From assembly GCF_020524045.1 (NCBI RefSeq), contig NZ_JAIVKL010000005.1, positions 372,001 to 436,000 of the forward strand: 64,000 bases of DNA, read 5' to 3'. The notes below the pieces were generated by a model. It was given only the letters and a program-made list of their open reading frames with translations, did no database searches and was not told the origin of the DNA. The position numbers and the translations under genes are program-made. Numbering within the stretch: the first letter of the stretch is position 1; each line of letters opens with the position of its first letter. Below are positions 28,014 through 36,553 of the stretch, in pieces. The DNA is from Metabacillus litoralis (GTDB taxonomy: Bacteria > Bacillota > Bacilli > Bacillales > Bacillaceae).

Positions 28014-29149
28014 AAAAAGGGGTCGTCGTCGATTGTAATGATGACTTTATTACGTTACTTACCCCGGAAGGGCAATTTTTAAAAGCAAACAATAAAAAGG
28101 GTATGTATGAATTAGGGGAAGAAATAACTTTTTTTCCTTTAATAAATGAACGGGAAGAAGCTGCAACAAGAGAATCTAGATTATTAAAAAATAAAGTAAT
28201 CAATGCTTTAAGTTTTAAAAAAACTCGCATAGGTGCAATAACTTTTTTAGCTATTATGTTTTTAATTATTAGTTTTTTACCTTACGTAAATCAAAATAAA
28301 ACTTATGCATATATGTCAATTGATATTAATCCTAGCTTTGAAGTGAAAATAAGTGACGATTTGACTGTTCTGTCATTAGATCCAATTAATGAAGAAGCAG
28401 AAAAACTGATTTTATTGCTACCAAATTGGCAGGATAAGCCTTTTACAGATGTGGTTAATTCAATAGTCCAGCAATCAAAGTCAGAGGGCTATATGTATCC
28501 AGGTAAAGAAATTTTAATCGCTACTGTCGTGAATCAAGAAGATAAAGAGATTGAAGAGAAGTTAGAAGAAAACATGGATCAAATTCGTCATTCTATTGAA
28601 GAAGATGATATGGTTGTAAAAACGATTGAAACAGACACTGAAACTAGAGATAAGGCGAAAAAGCAAGGTATATCAACGGGGAAATACTTGGAATTAACTA
28701 ATGATGAAGAGGTACAAGAAGTTGAAAATGTGACAGTGCCTGAGATAATTGAACATGAAGACAAGAGTAGTTCTGAAAAAGATAATCAAAATTTAATTAT
28801 TCCTGTGAAACCTAATGTTGAAACAAACTCAAAGTGGAAAACGGATACAAAAGAAGAACTTAAAGAAACACAAGATAAGCTAAAGGAAAAAGCAAGAAGT
28901 GAAGAAAAGAAAGTAATAAAGAAAGAACTTGATAAAAAGAATGAAGATAATAGTAAAAAAGGTAAAAACAAAGAAAAGCAAGAAAGAAAATTGGAAAGAG
29001 AAAGAGAAAGAGAAAGAGAAAAAGAAGAAAGAAAACTAGCTAGAGAAAGACAAAAGGAAGAGAAAAGAGAAAATAAACAAATGAGAAGGTCTGAAAATCA
29101 TAAACATCAGAAATCTCACAATCATGAACGAGATCGTGAAGATGATTAA
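28010..29149 (+). CDS. rsgI: Anti-sigma factor RsgI with charged C-terminal tail
   Basis: 379 residues. N-terminal cytoplasmic RsgI domain (KGVVVDCNDDFITLLTPEGQ, about 1-55) binds SigI. One membrane helix (about 74-92, IGAITFLAIMFLIISFLPYV) is followed by the juxtamembrane extracytoplasmic domain YAYMSIDINPSFEVKI seen in RsgI proteins. The last 130 residues are extremely rich in Lys, Glu and Arg, with a (RE)n run and a His-rich end (NHKHQKSHNHERDRE). Clostridial RsgIs carry sugar-binding modules at this position; this tail has none. It may contact anionic wall polymers, which is inference. Confidence 0.93.
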   Translation: MKKGVVVDCNDDFITLLTPEGQFLKANNKKGMYELGEEITFFPLINEREEAATRESRLLKNKVINALSFKKTRIGAITFLAIMFLIISFLPYVNQNKTYAYMSIDINPSFEVKISDDLTVLSLDPINEEAEKLILLLPNWQDKPFTDVVNSIVQQSKSEGYMYPGKEILIATVVNQEDKEIEEKLEENMDQIRHSIEEDDMVVKTIETDTETRDKAKKQGISTGKYLELTNDEEVQEVENVTVPEIIEHEDKSSSEKDNQNLIIPVKPNVETNSKWKTDTKEELKETQDKLKEKARSEEKKVIKKELDKKNEDNSKKGKNKEKQERKLEREREREREKEERKLARERQKEEKRENKQMRRSENHKHQKSHNHERDREDD

Positions 29150-29153
29150 GAGA

Positions 29154-29183
29154 GGTCTGATTAAAAGATTAGACTTTTCTTTT
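29154..29183 (+). terminator. Terminator of sigI-rsgI
   Basis: GTCTGAT / ATTAGAC stem followed by TTTTCTTTT, directly after the rsgI stop codon. Confidence 0.7.
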
Positions 29184-29249
29184 AAAGAAGAAGAAGTTCA
29201 TTTTTTTTCAATTGTTTTGGTTTGATAGAGATTCAGAACCAACAAGCAT

Positions 29250-29301
29250 AAGACGATTTTGGAATTGAAGGCAAAGTAAACCTTCTATTCCAAATCGTCT
29301 T
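29250..29301 (-). terminator. Terminator of sspD
   Basis: AAGACGATTTTGGAAT and ATTCCAAATCGTCTT arms form a long hairpin, with an inner GAAGG/CCTTC pair, downstream of the minus-strand sspD. It may also stop readthrough from rsgI. Confidence 0.75.
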
Positions 29302-29328
29302 ATTTGTACTTAGGGACTTGTAATTTTC

Positions 29329-29529
29329 TTATTCTGTTTTTTGGCCATTTAATTGTGATTGAGCTTGAGCTACTAACCGTTTCGTAATTTCTCCACCAAC
29401 GGATCCATTTGAACGTGCAACAGTATCTGAACCTAAATTAACACCAAATTCTTGTGCAATCTCATATTTAATTTGATCCAGAGCTTGTTCAATCCCTGGT
29501 ACAAGTAATTTGTTACTGTTTTGACTCAT
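29329..29529 (-). CDS. sspD: Alpha/beta-type small acid-soluble spore protein
   Basis: 66 residues. [20 protein letters not shown] holds the GPR protease cleavage site (E-x-A-x-E-x-G in relaxed form), and [16 protein letters not shown] is the DNA-binding half. These proteins coat spore DNA and protect it from UV and heat. Position between rsgI and ykrK matches B. subtilis sspD. Expression should be forespore-specific under SigG; I did not find a clear -10/-35. Confidence 0.92.
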   Translation of the reverse strand: MSQNSNKLLVPGIEQALDQIKYEIAQEFGVNLGSDTVARSNGSVGGEITKRLVAQAQSQLNGQKTE

Positions 29530-29644
29530 GTAAAGCCACTCCCTTATCTATGTGATTAAAGCTGAATTAATCTAACAGCCTTATTGATAAGTTTTCATTA
29601 AGTGAGTCAATCTATACTGGTAATGATTAGAACTGGAGTATAAA

Positions 29645-30337
29645 TTATATGTTCTCTGATAAATGAATCTGTGCAAGTGTATGCAAATGTGATGCTAAAA
29701 CAGATAGAACAGAAATAACTAAAACAGATTTTATCGTTTCCCACTGAAGATCAGATAGATCATTCAATGGCTTTGAAAGAGCATCTATTTTTTGAATGAT
29801 AATATGTTTTAATGTTGGATCTCCACCCATCGTTAATGAAGGGAGTACATCAAGAGATGATAAAACTTTTGCATATAATTCATAAAAAGAAATGGGACTT
29901 ATTAGATCATCACTTCGATCAGACAGTGTATTAAAAACAACTGTTAGCACATTTCGAATTTTTTCGAAATCAAATGAGTTTTTTAAATCCTTTACAATTA
30001 GTAGCATAGCTGCTTGATCGATTGAGTATTTTTTACCAAGTTCGGGTGAACCAATTAACTCTTTAACATCACGTTTAATCCAATTCTGAAGAGATGTTGA
30101 TTTTAATGCTGTTAATTCACATAAATTTGCTAAAGCAACAATTTCATTTGTTGATAAACCTAATTCCATATTGTTTCGTTTTTTATTCGCTTTCATAATA
30201 AAATTGGGTATTTCGTCATGGAAGTTTAAAGGAATATTTATAGCATCTTCTACTATAGAATAAGGAGAGTGATTTGAATCTCCTTTTAGTGAGTATAATA
30301 ATTTTGACATTTGTATTCGTGTTAATTGAATTGTCAT
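29645..30337 (-). CDS. ykrK: YkrK, DUF1836 family regulator of htpX
   Basis: 230 residues. An N-terminal helical region with NNMELGLSTNEIVALANLCE and KYSIDQAAMLLIVKDLK is consistent with the DUF1836 family, and a C-terminal hydrophobic stretch (TIKSVLVISVLSVLASHLHT) is present. In B. subtilis YkrK is a repressor of the divergent gene htpX. Here too it is divergent from htpX, and a perfect 18-bp palindrome lies just after the predicted htpX promoter. The intergenic region also holds a GC-rich mobile repeat. Confidence 0.8.
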   Translation of the reverse strand: MTIQLTRIQMSKLLYSLKGDSNHSPYSIVEDAINIPLNFHDEIPNFIMKANKKRNNMELGLSTNEIVALANLCELTALKSTSLQNWIKRDVKELIGSPELGKKYSIDQAAMLLIVKDLKNSFDFEKIRNVLTVVFNTLSDRSDDLISPISFYELYAKVLSSLDVLPSLTMGGDPTLKHIIIQKIDALSKPLNDLSDLQWETIKSVLVISVLSVLASHLHTLAQIHLSENI

Positions 30338-30409
30338 TTTGACACCTCTTTTAATCGATGTAGTCTGAGGTTAAATAATAGTTTATAGTTTATCATATAT
30401 ATTACTTTA

Positions 30410-30609
30410 GGCTAAGTTAATGCTTAATATGATTTTTAGCACTTTGTTGATTTGAATTAAATAAATGAGGCTCCTGTTAAGAAAAATGTGCCAAGGGAAG
30501 ACCAAACAAAAGTATTTAGCTTACGAGGAAGCTCAATCCGAGCTGCATTTTTTCCAGGAAAAGCGAATTCCTGTCACGTAAATCAACAACAATCAAGTTT
30601 AAAAGAGCG
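30410..30609 (+). repeat. GC-rich GGCT-ended element, degenerate copy
   Basis: 200 bp from GGCTAAGTTAATGCTT to AAAAGAGCG, aligned with the intact copy at 56165-56369 (shared TTAGCACTTTGTTGATT, CTGCATTTTTTCC, AAATCAACAACAA). Flanks TTACTTTA (30402-30409) and TTACTTTT (30610-30617) match at 7 of 8 bases. It lies 40 bp upstream of the htpX promoter. The ORF across it is not a gene. Confidence 0.8.
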
Positions 30610-30646
30610 TTACTTTTTAAAAATTTTACTTCAAAATTTATATTTC

Positions 30647-30675
30647 TTGATCTTTTCATCAATTGTTTCTATAAT
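30647..30675 (+). promoter_or_regulatory. SigA-type promoter of htpX
   Basis: TTGATC, 17-bp spacer, TATAAT. The predicted start lies near 30682, just ahead of the palindromic operator. Confidence 0.65.
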
Positions 30676-30688
30676 TTATATTATAATA

Positions 30689-30706
30689 CAAGTTCATGAG
30701 AACTTG
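30689..30706 (+). promoter_or_regulatory. Candidate YkrK operator of htpX
   Basis: CAAGTTCATGAGAACTTG is an 18-bp perfect palindrome (arms CAAGTTC / GAACTTG) a few bases after the predicted start site and before the ribosome-binding site. A repressor bound here would block transcription. Confidence 0.5.
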
Positions 30707-30722
30707 AAATATGGAGGTACAT

Positions 30723-31601
30723 ATGGCCAAAAGAATATTTTTATTTCTTCTATCTAATATTTTAGTTATTACAACAATAGGTATTGTTCTCTCAATCCTA
30801 AATGTTTCACCATACCAAACTGTTAACGGTAATCTCGATTTGGTTAATTTATTGATCTTTAGTGCTGTAGTAGGTTTCACTGGATCTTTTGTTTCGTTAG
30901 CTATTTCACGTTGGATGGCGAAAATGATGATGAAAGTAAAGGTGTTAGATCCTTCTAAATCTCTTTCAGCAATAGAGAAGGATTTGGTAGAAAGAGTTCA
31001 CCGACTTTCACGAGCAGCTGGTTTAACAAAAATGCCTCAAGTTGGGATTTATCAATCATCTGAAGTTAATGCCTTTGCAACAGGTCCTTCAAAGCGTCGC
31101 TCACTAGTTGCTGTTTCAACAGGCTTATTACAAGAGATGGATGATGATGCAATTGAAGGTGTTCTTGCCCATGAGGTAGCTCATATCGCAAATGGAGATA
31201 TGGTAACAATGACATTGTTACAAGGTATCGTAAATACATTTGTTGTATTCTTTGCTCGTATTGCAGCCTGGGTAGTATCAAGATTTGTACGAGAAGATTT
31301 AGCTCCTATTGTTCATTTTGTTGCAGTAATTATCTTTCAAATCGTTTTCTCTATCTTGGGAAGTTTAGTTGTATTTGCATTCTCAAGATATCGAGAATTT
31401 CATGCCGATAGAGGTGGAGCTGATTTAGCAGGTAAAGATAAAATGATTCATGCTCTACGTTCTTTAAAACAGTATTCACAACGAGTAAGAGATGATGATA
31501 CAGCTCTATCTACTATGAAAATTAATAGTAAAAAAGGAATGTCATTATTCTCTACACATCCAGATTTAGATGATCGAATTAGTCGTTTAGAAGCAAAATA
31601 G
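30723..31601 (+). CDS. htpX: Membrane zinc metalloprotease HtpX
   Basis: 292 residues from the ATG at 30723, preceded by GGAGG; the frame from 30711 has no site. HEVAH (near residue 150) is the zinc-binding HExxH motif and [13 protein letters not shown] supplies the third ligand. Two N-terminal and two central membrane helices place the active site on the cytoplasmic face. HtpX degrades misfolded membrane proteins. Candidate YkrK operator upstream, MITE copy C and a terminator downstream. Confidence 0.96.
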   Translation: MAKRIFLFLLSNILVITTIGIVLSILNVSPYQTVNGNLDLVNLLIFSAVVGFTGSFVSLAISRWMAKMMMKVKVLDPSKSLSAIEKDLVERVHRLSRAAGLTKMPQVGIYQSSEVNAFATGPSKRRSLVAVSTGLLQEMDDDAIEGVLAHEVAHIANGDMVTMTLLQGIVNTFVVFFARIAAWVVSRFVREDLAPIVHFVAVIIFQIVFSILGSLVVFAFSRYREFHADRGGADLAGKDKMIHALRSLKQYSQRVRDDDTALSTMKINSKKGMSLFSTHPDLDDRISRLEAK

Positions 31602-31620
31602 AAAAAGGAATATTTATTAA

Positions 31621-31781
31621 GGCTGTTTTCGTAAACTTTGTTGCTTTAACAACTCCAAGTAAACAGCACTATATAAAGGATAGTGGCATCTTTTCTTCAT
31701 AGGATAGTACCTATTTGCCATAACAACTATGTTTCTACTGCATAATTAGGTCTATTAGCAACAATCTTTCTGAAAAGAGCC
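31621..31781 (-). repeat. AT-rich GGCT-ended MITE-like element, copy C
   Basis: 161 bp, GGCTGTTTTCG to CTGAAAAGAGCC. Perfect 8-bp duplication TTTATTAA at 31613-31620 and 31782-31789. Inserted between the htpX stop codon and its terminator. Confidence 0.92.
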
Positions 31782-31808
31782 TTTATTAATAATAGTTCTT
31801 ACAAAAAA

Positions 31809-31840
31809 ACAAACCACCATGTGTGTTGGTTTGTTTTTTT
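31809..31840 (+). terminator. Terminator of htpX
   Basis: ACAAACCA / TGGTTTGT stem (with inner mismatches) followed by TTTTTTT. Now displaced from htpX by the mobile element. Confidence 0.75.
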
Positions 31841-32009
31841 ACTGTTTAGGTAAGAACTGTTTATAAGTTTTAACAACAATGAAGCATCCAGAGCCATTAC
31901 TTTTAAACATAGCAATGTCTTTTTACAATTGATAAGGAGTTATATTTACATATATAATAGTGGTTATGTATATAGACGAGAATTGTCTTTAGATTGGAAT
32001 GAATAACAA

Positions 32010-33356
32010 ATGGTTAATTGGAAGCTACGATTACAAACATTAACTCCTGTACAACTCATTGTTTCATATTATTTTTTAGCTGTAACCGTATCTGTTATCT
32101 TATTAAGCCTACCTGTTGCACACAAGCCGGGAGTAGAGTTTGCTTTAATTGACCGAATATTTACAGCAGTAAGTGCGGTAAGTGTCACTGGACTTGCTGT
32201 TATGTCTACAGCTGATACATTTAGTGTGACTGGGGTTTTTATTCTAGCATTTGTGCTTCAATTTGGTGGAATAGGGATTATGACTTTAGGAACTTTTGTG
32301 TGGTTGATTATGGGTAAAAAGATCGGTTTAAAGGAAAGACAATTAATTATGACTGATCAAAATCAAACAAATTTATCTGGTATTGTAAACTTAATTCGAC
32401 AAATTATTGTGTTAATTTTAATTATCGAGTTGATTGGTGGTCTTATTTTAGGAACATATTTTTTGAAATACTTCGATACATGGCAAGAAGCCTTTCTCCA
32501 GGGGTTTTTTACTTCAATAAGTGCTACGACTAATGGTGGATTTGATATTACCGGTCAGTCACTTATTCCGTTTTCTCATGATTATTTCATACAGTTTATT
32601 GTCATGATTTTAATTATTTTAGGAGCAATAGGGTTTCCAGTTTTAATAGAAGTAAAGGACTTCTTATTTAAAAAAGAAAAAAGATATAGATTTAGTTTAT
32701 TTACAAAAATAACATCAATTACATTTTTTGCTCTTATTCTCTTTGGAACAATTGCAATAGCTAGTCTTGAGTACACTTACTTTTTTAAAGATAAAGAATG
32801 GCATGAGACATTATTCTTTTCATTGTTCCAGTCTACTGCTACTCGAAGTGGTGGGTTAGCAACAATGGACATTAGTTTATACACGGAAACGACTCTATTA
32901 ATCATGTGTGCATTAATGTTTATAGGTGCTTCTCCTAGCTCTGTTGGTGGTGGAATTAGGACTACCACTTTTGCTTTGAATCTGTTATTTTTGTACCACT
33001 TTGCACGAGGTCATAAATCGATTAAGGTATTTAGACGTGAGCTACTAGAGGAAGACTTAAGGAAATCTGTTGTTGTAACTATGTTTGCTGTTTTAATTTG
33101 TTTCTTCGCCATCGTCATCTTAACAATTACAGAACAATTTTCATTTATCTCCATTTTATTTGAGGTATGTTCTGCCTTTGGAACAACGGGGTTATCAATG
33201 GGAATCACACCTGAATTAACATCAATCGGCAAAGTTGTTATTATGATTTTAATGTTTATTGGAAGAATTGGTATATTAACATTTCTCTACCTTCTTGGAA
33301 CAAAGGAAAGGAAAGATAATTTTCATTATCCAAAGGAACGAGTGATCATTGGATAA
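32010..33356 (+). CDS. ktrD: Potassium uptake membrane subunit KtrD
   Basis: 448 residues, TrkH/KtrB fold with four pore-loop repeats visible: SVTGLAV, ATTNGGFD, ATRSGGLAT and FGTTGLSM, whose glycines form the selectivity filter. In B. subtilis KtrD pairs with KtrC, encoded elsewhere, to form a low-affinity Na+-dependent K+ uptake system. The ribosome-binding site before the ATG is weak (GGAATGA at distance). No c-di-AMP riboswitch was recognised upstream. Same position after htpX as in B. subtilis. Confidence 0.95.
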   Translation: MVNWKLRLQTLTPVQLIVSYYFLAVTVSVILLSLPVAHKPGVEFALIDRIFTAVSAVSVTGLAVMSTADTFSVTGVFILAFVLQFGGIGIMTLGTFVWLIMGKKIGLKERQLIMTDQNQTNLSGIVNLIRQIIVLILIIELIGGLILGTYFLKYFDTWQEAFLQGFFTSISATTNGGFDITGQSLIPFSHDYFIQFIVMILIILGAIGFPVLIEVKDFLFKKEKRYRFSLFTKITSITFFALILFGTIAIASLEYTYFFKDKEWHETLFFSLFQSTATRSGGLATMDISLYTETTLLIMCALMFIGASPSSVGGGIRTTTFALNLLFLYHFARGHKSIKVFRRELLEEDLRKSVVVTMFAVLICFFAIVILTITEQFSFISILFEVCSAFGTTGLSMGITPELTSIGKVVIMILMFIGRIGILTFLYLLGTKERKDNFHYPKERVIIG

Positions 33357-33360
33357 GAAT

Positions 33361-33396
33361 AAGGGATTAGGCAATTTCTGCCTAATCCCTTTTCAG
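33361..33396 (+). terminator. Terminator of ktrD
   Basis: AAGGGATTAGGCA / TGCCTAATCCCTT stem with short TTTT tail, right after the stop codon. Confidence 0.85.
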
Positions 33397-33456
33397 TTTG
33401 GGGGACTGACCTAAATGGATTTTTTTGGTACAATAAATTAAGAGGAGGGGCGTTTC

Positions 33457-35469
33457 ATGAAAAAATTATCTGTATTATTGTTGATTTTATTGGTAGTTGT
33501 TTTAGGTGGATGTTCAGATAAACCGACTGCAAGTGATCGGTTTTCTCAGTATATATCATTATGGAATGAACAAAAATTTGGAAAAATGTATGAAATGCTA
33601 ACGCCAAGTAGCAAAGAAAGTATTTCTAAAGAGGAATTCATAAGCAGGTATAAAGATATATATGAAGGTGTCTCTGTTAGTGACTTACAAGTAAAATATA
33701 AAAAGCCTGAGGAAGAAGAAAAAAATAAAGATGAAAATAAAGTTGTATATCCATTTTCACTTTCAATGGAAACAGTGGCAGGTGCTGTTACTTTCGAACA
33801 AAATGTAACAATCCAAAAAGAAAAAGTGGAAGATGAAGAGGATTGGTTTATTTCATGGAAACCTACAATGATTTTTCCAGAACTTGAAGGTGAAGAAAAG
33901 GTGAAAGTTAGTAGTATTACTCCTCAAAGAGGACAAATTTTTGATAAAAATGAAAATCCGCTAGCAGTAAATGGGATAGCCCATGAAATTGGCATAGTAC
34001 CGGCAAATCTTCCAGAAAATCGTGAGGAAGTGTTATCAGAAGTTTCTTCTCTCCTTAAAGTAAGTGTTGCTGAAATAGAAGCTGAGCTGAATCAAGCGTG
34101 GGTTAAACCAGATTATTTTGTACCGATTAAGAAAATAGATCCTGAGAACACAGAGCTTTTGCAAAAGCTTGTATCACTTCCTTCTATTCAAAAGAAAGAT
34201 GTTGATGCTCGTTTTTATCCTCTCGGTGAAGCTGCAGCTCATTTAATTGGCTATATTGGAAGCATCACAGCAGAAGAGCTTGAGAGCCTTAAAAGTGAAG
34301 GATATAGTGATCAATCAAAGGTAGGTAAAGCTGGCTTAGAACAAGTTTATGAAAAAAGGTTAAAAGGGCAAACGGGTTACACTATATTTGTTGATGGAAC
34401 AGATAAAATAATTGCAGAAAAACCTGCTGTAGAAGGTGAAAATATTTCTATAACAATCGATAGCCATCTTCAAAAAGAACTATATAATCAATTAAAAGGC
34501 GATCCTGGAACTGCAGTAGCAATACAACCAATGACTGGTGAAACTTTAGCTATGGTAAGTAGTCCATCCTATAATCCTAATGAATTCATATATGGATTAT
34601 CTAGTGAGCAATATAAAATTCTCTCAGAAGATCCAAATAAACCTTTAATGGCCCGATTTAATAAAACCTATGTACCTGGATCTGTCATAAAACCTTTAAC
34701 AGCAGCAATTGGCTTAAATAATAAAGTTATTCAACCAACTGATGCTAAGAAAATTACCGGTAAAACATGGCAAAAAGATACTAGTTGGGGGAACTATTAT
34801 ATAACTAGAGTATCTGAAAAAGTTAGTGACGTGACACTCCCAACTGCTCTAATTTATTCCGATAACATATATTTTGCACAATTAGCGTTAGAAATTGGAT
34901 CAAACAAAATGATTGAAGGGTTAAAAAAATTTGGGTTTGAAGAAGAAATAGATTTCCCATACCCAATAAGCAAATCGACTATTGCTAACAGTAATCTCAC
35001 AAACGACACCTTGTTAGCAGATACGGGGTATGGTCAGGGAGAACTTCAAATGAGTCCGCTCCATTTAGCCTCAACTTACACGGCTTTTGTGAATAATGGA
35101 AATATCATCATGCCTTATTTAGAAAAAGGCGAAAATTCACAAGAGTCAGTTTGGAAGGGAAATGCAGCACAGCCTGAACATGCCGAGATGCTGCTTACTT
35201 ATTTAAAACAAGTTGTAAATGACCCTAATGGAACAGCACATAAACCTATTATTGAGAATCTAAAACTTGCAGGTAAGACTGGTACGGCTGAATTAAAAAC
35301 CTCAAAGAGTGATGATCAAGCTAAAGAAAATGGTTGGTTTGTCGCTGTTGATCATGACAATCCTGAACTCTTAATTACGATGATGATAGAAGATGTTAAG
35401 TCAAGAGGTGGAAGTCATTATGTAGTTCCTAAGGTAAAACAAGTATTTAAAGAAAATCTTACTCAATAA
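33457..35469 (+). CDS. pbpC: PBP3-like class B penicillin-binding lipoprotein with MecA-type N-domain
   Basis: 670 residues. A lipobox LGGC in MKKLSVLLLILLVVVLGGC makes it a lipoprotein. Residues about 25-150 resemble the NTF2-like MecA N-terminal domain (RFSQYISLWNEQKFGKMYEM), then the dimerisation domain (TPQRGQIFDKN), then the transpeptidase domain with Ser in GSVIKPLT (about 409), SDN (about 468) and KTGTAE (about 607). It should cross-link peptidoglycan at the outer membrane face. Layout and length match B. subtilis PBP3, related to MecA-type enzymes with low beta-lactam affinity; resistance itself is not shown. Confidence 0.9.
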   Translation: MKKLSVLLLILLVVVLGGCSDKPTASDRFSQYISLWNEQKFGKMYEMLTPSSKESISKEEFISRYKDIYEGVSVSDLQVKYKKPEEEEKNKDENKVVYPFSLSMETVAGAVTFEQNVTIQKEKVEDEEDWFISWKPTMIFPELEGEEKVKVSSITPQRGQIFDKNENPLAVNGIAHEIGIVPANLPENREEVLSEVSSLLKVSVAEIEAELNQAWVKPDYFVPIKKIDPENTELLQKLVSLPSIQKKDVDARFYPLGEAAAHLIGYIGSITAEELESLKSEGYSDQSKVGKAGLEQVYEKRLKGQTGYTIFVDGTDKIIAEKPAVEGENISITIDSHLQKELYNQLKGDPGTAVAIQPMTGETLAMVSSPSYNPNEFIYGLSSEQYKILSEDPNKPLMARFNKTYVPGSVIKPLTAAIGLNNKVIQPTDAKKITGKTWQKDTSWGNYYITRVSEKVSDVTLPTALIYSDNIYFAQLALEIGSNKMIEGLKKFGFEEEIDFPYPISKSTIANSNLTNDTLLADTGYGQGELQMSPLHLASTYTAFVNNGNIIMPYLEKGENSQESVWKGNAAQPEHAEMLLTYLKQVVNDPNGTAHKPIIENLKLAGKTGTAELKTSKSDDQAKENGWFVAVDHDNPELLITMMIEDVKSRGGSHYVVPKVKQVFKENLTQ

Positions 35470-35519
35470 TAAAAGTGACTAACTGGAGATCTTCTTCACG
35501 TTAGTCACTTTTTTTTATT
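35470..35519 (+). terminator. Terminator of the PBP gene
   Basis: AAAAGTGACTAAC / GTTAGTCACTTTT followed by TTTT, directly after the stop codon. Confidence 0.9.
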
Positions 35520-35929
35520 TCCTGGGATATATCAATAGAAATTAGCTATAACTGATATGATTATCTTCTTTATCTTGTTGACTCGATTGAATAAATATAT
35601 AGACACCGTCTTAAATTAATGTGTAAAAAAGAAACTTGTAAGCACTCCTTAAAGTGAAGCTTTTGGATTAACTTACCCCGAATACTTATATAGCAAATCA
35701 TTTAATAGGTTTAAAATACTAAAATAAAGTCATAAGTAAATGAAATTTTTTTTTGTTGGTGAAGAAATCTGCTTTAACATTGTATCTTCTAGTAAATATT
35801 ATAGAAATCTAATTACTCATGGTCATATCATCTTATCCGTTTAGTTTTCGTATAAAACCATTTTCTTGTCATTACCACTCATAATTAAATGAGGAAATTG
35901 AGAAAGTAAGATAGAAGAGAGGTGTTACT
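35520..35929. other. Intergenic stretch with no recognised gene
   Basis: About 410 AT-rich bases between the PBP terminator and three small genes. No ORF with a ribosome-binding site, no RNA family, no mobile element. It presumably contains the promoter of the small-gene cluster. Confidence 0.45.
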
Positions 35930-36067
35930 GTGGACAAAGATTCTGAATTTCCTGTTGCACACTTGTCTGATACACAATTGAATTATCTAATGCAAATGGA
36001 ATCAAAGCTACGTGAAGAAACAGGTGAGGAGATCGTTTTAATTGCTTATGAGCAGAAAGAAGATTAA
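35930..36067 (+). CDS. Small conserved-looking hypothetical protein, 45 aa
   Basis: Starts with GTG at 35930, six bases after AGAGAGGTG. The 45-residue product (MDKDSEFPVAHLSDTQLNYL at the start) is acidic and helical, ending in GEEIVLIAYEQKED. No membrane or signal segment. The pattern of a short loop plus one amphipathic helix and a C-terminal beta strand looks like a folded mini-protein. I do not recognise the family. First of three tiny genes in the same orientation. Confidence 0.65.
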   Translation: MDKDSEFPVAHLSDTQLNYLMQMESKLREETGEEIVLIAYEQKED

Positions 36068-36157
36068 CTTTTCCTATTTATTCCTATGATAGTGTTCAGT
36101 GATTTAGGTAAACGTATAGATGTACCATCTTAAAATATAAATTTGAGGTGAAAAATT

Positions 36158-36313
36158 GTGAAAAGAAAAGCTGCTAGAAACCAAGCAACAAAGAACAACT
36201 TTACACCAACTGAAAGTTTACCTGATGTAGAATTTTCTGAAATAAATGATGATCAAGATCCAATGAAGGGCGCAAATCGTAATTCTAAACAGGGGAAGCA
36301 GGGGGAAGAATGA
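36158..36313 (+). CDS. Small hydrophilic hypothetical protein, 51 aa
   Basis: GTG start at 36158 with GAGGTG seven bases upstream. The product begins MKRKAARNQATKNNFTPTES and ends GANRNSKQGKQGEE; it is basic at both ends, Asn/Gln/Lys-rich, has no hydrophobic core, and looks intrinsically disordered. This composition resembles minor small acid-soluble spore proteins, but no SASP signature is present, so spore function is only a guess. It overlaps the next gene by four bases (ATGA). Confidence 0.65.
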   Translation: MKRKAARNQATKNNFTPTESLPDVEFSEINDDQDPMKGANRNSKQGKQGEE

Positions 36314-36477
36314 CGAAAAAGAAAATGAAAAGTAGAGATATGCAAAACCATAAAAAGCCTACAGATATAGATTTACTACAAGAAGAATTTGGTCAAGAAC
36401 TAGGGGATACGAATGCTGCAAAAATTTATGAAGCTATTGCGGGGAACAAAAAGAAGCAAGAAAAAGAAGATAAATAA
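36310..36477 (+). CDS. Small hydrophilic hypothetical protein, 55 aa
   Basis: ATG at 36310 inside the end of the previous gene (ATGA overlap), with AGGGGGAAGA as ribosome-binding site. Begins MTKKKMKSRDMQNHKKPTDI, then an amphipathic helix (DLLQEEFGQELGDTNAAKIY) and a charged tail. No known family recognised. Overlap with 36158-36313 strongly supports that both are real and co-translated. Confidence 0.65.
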   Translation: MTKKKMKSRDMQNHKKPTDIDLLQEEFGQELGDTNAAKIYEAIAGNKKKQEKEDK

Positions 36478-36478
36478 C

Positions 36479-36514
36479 TAAAAAAAGTGAGAGTTTTTAT
36501 TTACTCTCACTTTA
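36479..36514. terminator. Terminator between small genes and radical SAM gene
   Basis: AAAGTGAGAGT / ACTCTCACTTT. On the minus strand it ends in seven Ts, so it stops the radical SAM transcript best; it probably serves the plus strand as well. Confidence 0.85.
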
Positions 36515-36553
36515 ATGCTTTACATATGCTCCTAACTAAGAAAGCGTAGATTT

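Noticed and set aside
30488-30757. 89-codon plus-strand ORF before htpX
   Set aside because: Covers the degenerate GC-rich repeat, the htpX promoter and the htpX start; composition is that of the repeat.
31900-32009. c-di-AMP (ydaO) riboswitch before ktrD
   Set aside because: The leader is only AT-rich; none of the conserved ydaO segments is present.
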